Assembly: GCF_002860405.1 (NCBI RefSeq)
Contig: NZ_NMWV01000040.1
Location: 1 to 17,226 of the forward strand
Origin: Bifidobacterium imperatoris
GTDB taxonomy: Bacteria > Actinomycetota > Actinomycetes > Actinomycetales > Bifidobacteriaceae
DNA: 17,226 bases
Reading direction: 5' to 3'
Shown here: positions 14,277-17,226 of the stretch, piece after piece
Position numbering within the stretch: position 1 is the first letter of the stretch
How the letters are laid out: every line of letters starts with the position of its first letter
The notes under the pieces: model-generated
Databases searched by the model: none
The model's input: only the letters and a program-made list of their open reading frames with translations
What the model was told of the DNA's origin: nothing
Made by a program: the position numbers and the translations under genes

Positions 14277-15815
14277 ATGGGCGACCCAAGAGGATTCCTG
14301 AAAGTCCGTACCCGCCGCGAGCTGGCTGAACGCCCCATCGAGGAACGTATCAAGGACTGGTTCGATGTGCACGCCGAATCTGGTCTGCAGCCGTGGACCC
14401 GCGAACAGGCCGCACGCTGCATGGATTGTGGCACCCCGTTCTGTATGACCGGCTGCCCGCTCGGCAATGTTATTCCTGAGTGGAATGATCTGGTCCGTCA
14501 GGGCAAGTGGGAGGATGCTTACAACCGTCTTTCCCAGACTTCCAACTTCCCGGAGTTCACTGGACGTATCTGCCCGGCACTGTGCGAGCAGGCTTGCGTG
14601 CTTGGCATTCACCAGCCGCCGACCATGATTAAGAACGATGAGGTCACCATCATCGATCAGGCATGGGAGCTCGGCTATGTCAAGCCTCTGCCGCCGCAGC
14701 GCCTGACCGATCAGACCGTGGCCGTAGTCGGCTCCGGTCCTGCAGGTCTCGCTGTGGCACAGCAGCTGACCCGCGCCGGCCACACTGTGGTCGTCTACGA
14801 AAAGGATGATGCACTTGGTGGCCTGATGCGTTACGGCATTCCGAACTTCAAGCTCGAAAAGGGTCTGATTGACCGCCGTATCGAGCAGATGGAAGCCGAA
14901 GGCACCCGATTCCGCACCAACGTGGAAATCGGCAAGGACATCTCTTGGGATGAGCTGCGCGATCGTTACGATGCTGTGGTTGTGGCTATCGGCTCTCGCG
15001 TGCCTCGTGATATGAAGATTCCAGGCCGTGAGCTTGATGGTATCCACTTTGCTCTCGATTTCCTGCCGGATGCCACTCGCCGCGTCTTTGGTGTTAAGCC
15101 CGTCAACGACATCACCGCAAAAGACAAGCATGTGGTGGTTATCGGCGGTGGTGATACCGGCTCCGACTGCCTTGGTACTTCCATCCGTCAGGGTGCCAAG
15201 TCCGTCACCGTGCTGCAGATCATGCCGAAGGAACCGACCTCCCGTCCGGATAATCAGCCGTGGCCTACCTTCGCTCGTCTCTACCAGAAGACCACGTCGA
15301 TGGCTGAAGGCGGCGAATACCTGTACAACACCGATTCTGTGAACTTCGTCGGTTCTGAAGAGGAACAGTCCAAGGTCACCATTGAGAACTCCGCCACCGC
15401 GGAAGGTTTCGTGGCTGACGAGCATGGCCATGTGACCGGTTTGAAGATTGTGAACGTTGCCCCCGGCGAGAACGGTCCGTTCACTCGACAGCCCGGCACT
15501 GAGCGTATCATTCCGGCCGATTTGGTGCTCATCTCCGTGGGCTTCCTGCACCCGGACACCACCACACTGGTCGACCAGCTGCCGGTCGAGCTCGACAAGC
15601 GCGGCAACATCGCTCGAAACGACAACTTCGCCACCAGTCAGGATGGCGTGTTCGTCTGTGGTGATGCCGGCCGTGGCCAGAGCCTTGTGGTGTGGGCTAT
15701 CGCGGAGGGCCGCTCTTGCGCCGCCGCTGTGGACGAGTACCTATCCAGCGAGAAGACCAGCGAGCTGCCGGCCCCAATCAAGGCGTCTGACCGTCCGATG
15801 ATGCTGCCTCGCTGA
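14277..15815 (+). CDS. gltD: Glutamate synthase, small (beta) subunit
   Basis: 512 aa. It takes electrons from NADPH through FAD and iron-sulfur clusters and passes them to GltB. N-terminal cysteines Cys48, Cys51, Cys56 and Cys60 (ARCMDCGTPFCMTGCP) and Cys99, Cys103 and Cys107 (CPALCEQAC) bind two 4Fe-4S clusters. The FAD Rossmann motif is VAVVGSGPAGLA (148-159) and the NADPH motif is VVVIGGGDTGSD (286-297). A third nucleotide-fold signature, GVFVCGDAGRGQSLVVWAIAEGR, is near the C-terminus and is the FAD-contacting segment. Start: ATG at 14277, one base after the gltB stop, with GAAGGAG (14261-14267) inside gltB, so the two are made from one message. Expression follows the gltB promoter. Confidence 0.97.
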   Translation: MGDPRGFLKVRTRRELAERPIEERIKDWFDVHAESGLQPWTREQAARCMDCGTPFCMTGCPLGNVIPEWNDLVRQGKWEDAYNRLSQTSNFPEFTGRICPALCEQACVLGIHQPPTMIKNDEVTIIDQAWELGYVKPLPPQRLTDQTVAVVGSGPAGLAVAQQLTRAGHTVVVYEKDDALGGLMRYGIPNFKLEKGLIDRRIEQMEAEGTRFRTNVEIGKDISWDELRDRYDAVVVAIGSRVPRDMKIPGRELDGIHFALDFLPDATRRVFGVKPVNDITAKDKHVVVIGGGDTGSDCLGTSIRQGAKSVTVLQIMPKEPTSRPDNQPWPTFARLYQKTTSMAEGGEYLYNTDSVNFVGSEEEQSKVTIENSATAEGFVADEHGHVTGLKIVNVAPGENGPFTRQPGTERIIPADLVLISVGFLHPDTTTLVDQLPVELDKRGNIARNDNFATSQDGVFVCGDAGRGQSLVVWAIAEGRSCAAAVDEYLSSEKTSELPAPIKASDRPMMLPR

Positions 15816-15842
15816 AGGTTCTTAATGAATCACAGTCTGCGA

Positions 15843-15907
15843 AAATGATTAGCGGCTGTTTTGGTTTTTAGTACATGAGTACGGACCAAAACAGCCGCTA
15901 ATCATTT
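15843..15907. terminator. 23-bp perfect hairpin after gltD, probably bidirectional terminator
   Basis: Arms 15843-15865 and 15885-15907 pair without a mismatch around a 19-base loop that itself contains GTAC-ATGA-GTAC. On plus it ends in ATCATTTATT; on minus it ends in ATTTTCGC. It closes gltBD and also lies right after the stop of the minus-strand pseudogene, so it can serve both. Confidence 0.75.
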
Positions 15908-15909
15908 AT

Positions 15910-16567
15910 TCACTGGAAATGTTGTTTGAGATTGGACGTATTGACGTCGAAAATCGCCATTACGGTTAAAGGATAACTAATAGATCCTCCCTTTATCACA
16001 GCGGATACGTTACCTTTATAATTAACATCAAGTTCTTTTGAAGTTGGTTGTTCGAACCAACTTCTATTATGAGACCAGGCGCCTATTCCTATTCCTTTAT
16101 CATATGAGGTGCCAAGCATTAACTTATTAGTGACAGCTCCGTTTAAAACACTAGCTCTAAAATCTTGACAGATCCATTTAATGCCGATTTGCATCAAAAA
16201 ACTTGAAATGCATGCAGAATACGTTTGAGTTCCACGTAGGATTAATGGGCTATTAAATTTTCGTCCATAGTGTTATTTGTAGTGGTGTTATCAAGGTTAT
16301 GTAAAAATATATCTGCCAATTGTGATGGATCAGTTCCGTTTTCTTGTATAAAAGTCTGAGTCAATTCAACGGTCACTGGGCCAATTTCTACAATTGATGG
16401 GTCATGCTGTGCTCTATTATTGAATTCTTTACTTACAATGGAACTTACAGCATTGTTGATTAATTCATTTGAAGTATAGTTATGTTCAGCATATGCTGGT
16501 GTTGAAAAACTGGCAAGTGAAGCTATTATTATGACGTACTTCCTATTGCTGATTGTAGCTTATTCAT
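15910..16567 (-). pseudogene. Secreted protein of unknown family, broken by two single-base frameshifts
   Basis: ATG at 16567 follows AAAGGA (16580-16575) by 7 bases but reaches TAA after 12 codons. From the third codon another frame gives ATISNRKYVIIIASLASFS then TPAYAEHN, a good signal peptide cleaving after AYA. It stays open to TAA near 16244 (ending DENLIAH). A third frame takes over near 16260 with FNSPLILRGTQTYSA and runs to the stop at 15910, containing GTSYDKGIGIGAWSHNRSWFE and YKGNVSAVIKGGS. One added base at each joint (near 16560, next to AA; near 16258, in AAAATTT) would give a single frame of 219 aa. So this is a recent pseudogene, or the two gaps are homopolymer sequencing errors. 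AT-rich, unlike gltD. Family not recognised. Confidence 0.62.
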
Positions 16568-16578
16568 GGCATTATCCT

Positions 16579-16875
16579 TTACAGGGTTAGAATACTTATA
16601 GCAAAATAATAAAAATTAATGACAAAACAAATGAGTAGTGGTGTCCTTTTACTTTTTTGATATAGATTGAAACCTATTAAACCTGATGTAAATGATAATA
16701 TGGAAATTAATATCCATATTATCATTTTTCTTATATTAAAAGTGACAGCAATAAAAGAGATTAGATTTCCCTGTTTGCTGGTGATGCAGGTAGAGCAAAG
16801 AAGAATTATGGTGATAATGTATACCATTCCTGATGCAAATGTATAATTAATTCCATTAAGATTCTTTTTGCTCAT
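16579..16875 (-). CDS. Unrecognised 98-aa membrane protein
   Basis: 98 aa with at least three hydrophobic spans (about 13-31, 51-72 and 79-97) and a weaker one near 37-47. The N-terminus is basic (MSKKNLNG) and there is a short basic loop YQKSKRT (72-78). Start: ATG at 16875, with AAAGGAG (16888-16882) six bases upstream; the frame extends to a GTG at 16893, but that codon lies upstream of the ribosome-binding site. The stop TAA overlaps the ribosome-binding site of the downstream secreted-protein gene, so the two form one unit. Strongly AT-rich (ATA, TTA, AAT codons), which points to transfer from a low-GC donor. A small multi-span protein beside a secreted protein could be an immunity or export helper, but nothing in the sequence proves it. 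Confidence 0.65.
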   Translation of the reverse strand: MSKKNLNGINYTFASGMVYIITIILLCSTCITSKQGNLISFIAVTFNIRKMIIWILISILSFTSGLIGFNLYQKSKRTPLLICFVINFYYFAISILTL

Positions 16876-16918
16876 ATGTGTCTCCTTTGACACTTTCGCT
16901 TGGATGAGCGATAAGTTA

Positions 16919-16924
16919 ATTATA
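16919..16924 (-). promoter_or_regulatory. -10 box upstream of the 98-aa gene
   Basis: TATAAT on the minus strand, a perfect -10 hexamer 44 bases before the start codon. No good -35 box is visible at 16-19 bases; the best is a poor ACTATC at spacing 17. Confidence 0.4.
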
Positions 16925-16955
16925 GCTCAATGGATAAATTAGATAGTAATGCGAC

Positions 16956-17013
16956 GTGCCTCACGTTTTTTGAGCGCGTAGGGTGTGGTGGTGCCTCATC
17001 GGGAATGAGCGCG
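16956..17013. repeat. Two 23-bp dyad repeats at the left end of the insertion sequence
   Basis: GTGCCTCA-N7-TGAGCGCG occurs at 16956-16978 and 16991-17013, 35 bp apart, with identical outer 8-mers and different 7-base centres. Each half is nearly the inverse of the other (CTCA/TGAG). They lie where AT-rich DNA changes to GC-rich DNA and just before the transposase start, so they are probably the IS end and subterminal transposase-binding sites. Confidence 0.55.
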
Positions 17014-17060
17014 AACGGTATCGGTCCTGTTTGGCTTGTCTTATGGAAGACAGGATCAGC

Positions 17061-17226
17061 ATGGCGACGAAGCGGCAGGTCACCCTGAGATTCAGGGATG
17101 AATACATGAAGGCGTCGAAGAAGGACAAGGGACGCATCCTCGATGAGATGTGCTCCGTGCTGGGAATCGGCAGGAGCACCGCGAGACGCAGACTCACGGA
17201 AGCCGGGCGCGGCAGGCCGTCGATGT
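17061..17226 (+). CDS. IS-type integrase/transposase, N-terminal part (partial)
   Basis: The first 55 codons run off the right edge. The sequence begins MATKRQVTLRFRDEY and continues with KKDKGRILDEMCSVLGIGRS then TARRRL, a helix-turn-helix type found at the start of bacterial IS integrases that carry a downstream DDE catalytic domain. The catalytic part is outside the window, so activity and exact IS family cannot be judged. Start: ATG at 17061 with AGGA at 17052-17055; an in-frame ATG at 17043 lacks a ribosome-binding site. GC-rich codon use matches the chromosome, not the AT-rich neighbours, suggesting that the element circulates among high-GC hosts. Confidence 0.7.
   Translation, partial: MATKRQVTLRFRDEYMKASKKDKGRILDEMCSVLGIGRSTARRRLTEAGRGRPSM

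Noticed and set aside
12770..14467. 565-codon minus-strand frame opposite the gltB end and gltD start
   Set aside because: Same explanation: a shadow of strongly biased genes, with no ribosome-binding site or recognisable domain.
14256..15551. 431-codon minus-strand frame opposite gltD
   Set aside because: Covered by gltD, which has complete cluster and dinucleotide motifs; the reverse frame has no domain.
1..17226. tRNA, rRNA or CRISPR array
   Set aside because: No cloverleaf, rRNA-like sequence or regularly spaced direct repeats of CRISPR type were seen while reading the window; no dedicated search could be run.

Overview
The window reads as a high-GC Gram-positive chromosome, most likely Bifidobacterium of the longum group. 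The support is the GC-rich codon use, actinobacterial-type gltB and gltD, a LacI regulator with CCGG-centred operators, a FemAB-type cell-wall gene and long perfect hairpins at operon ends. The genus is inferred from recognised families; no search was run. The last ~1.3 kb differs: it is visibly AT-rich and ends in an insertion sequence.

Layout. 1-394 is the 3' end of a FemAB/GNAT-type aminoacyltransferase. 553-1896 is an imidazolonepropionase/prolidase-like amidohydrolase. 1897-2491 is a regulatory interval that holds an unrecognised 42-aa gene on the minus strand (2046-2174). That gene has a good promoter with a perfect LacI-type palindrome placed on its predicted start site, and a second palindrome lies upstream of the divergent lacI-family gene (2492-3520). 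A thioredoxin-dependent peroxiredoxin of the Bcp/PrxQ type (minus strand, 3517-4050) converges on the regulator with a 4-nt overlap. Upstream of it are the remains of a YczE/YitT-like membrane protein and then a TetR regulator (4332-4943), all on the minus strand.

Divergent from tetR is a two-gene ABC exporter: a MacB/LolD-type ATPase (5239-5940) and a 1132-aa FtsX-like permease with a long Ala/Gln-rich coiled coil (5943-9341). The tetR-ABC gap holds a hairpin-rich repeat, two copies of a 13-bp candidate TetR operator and plausible promoters. Two related long hairpins close this operon. Next come glutamate synthase large and small subunits (gltB 9704-14275, gltD 14277-15815), behind a promoter region framed by a 10-bp inverted repeat. 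A 23-bp perfect hairpin ends gltBD.

The AT-rich tail holds, on the minus strand, a 98-aa membrane protein and then a secreted protein of unknown family whose reading frame is broken twice by single missing bases. The start of an IS-type integrase/transposase, preceded by two copies of a 23-bp dyad, runs off the right end. The chromosomal part supports nitrogen assimilation (gltBD), regulated export or envelope remodelling (tetR-ABC) and peroxide defence (bcp). The tail looks like recently acquired DNA next to a mobile element.
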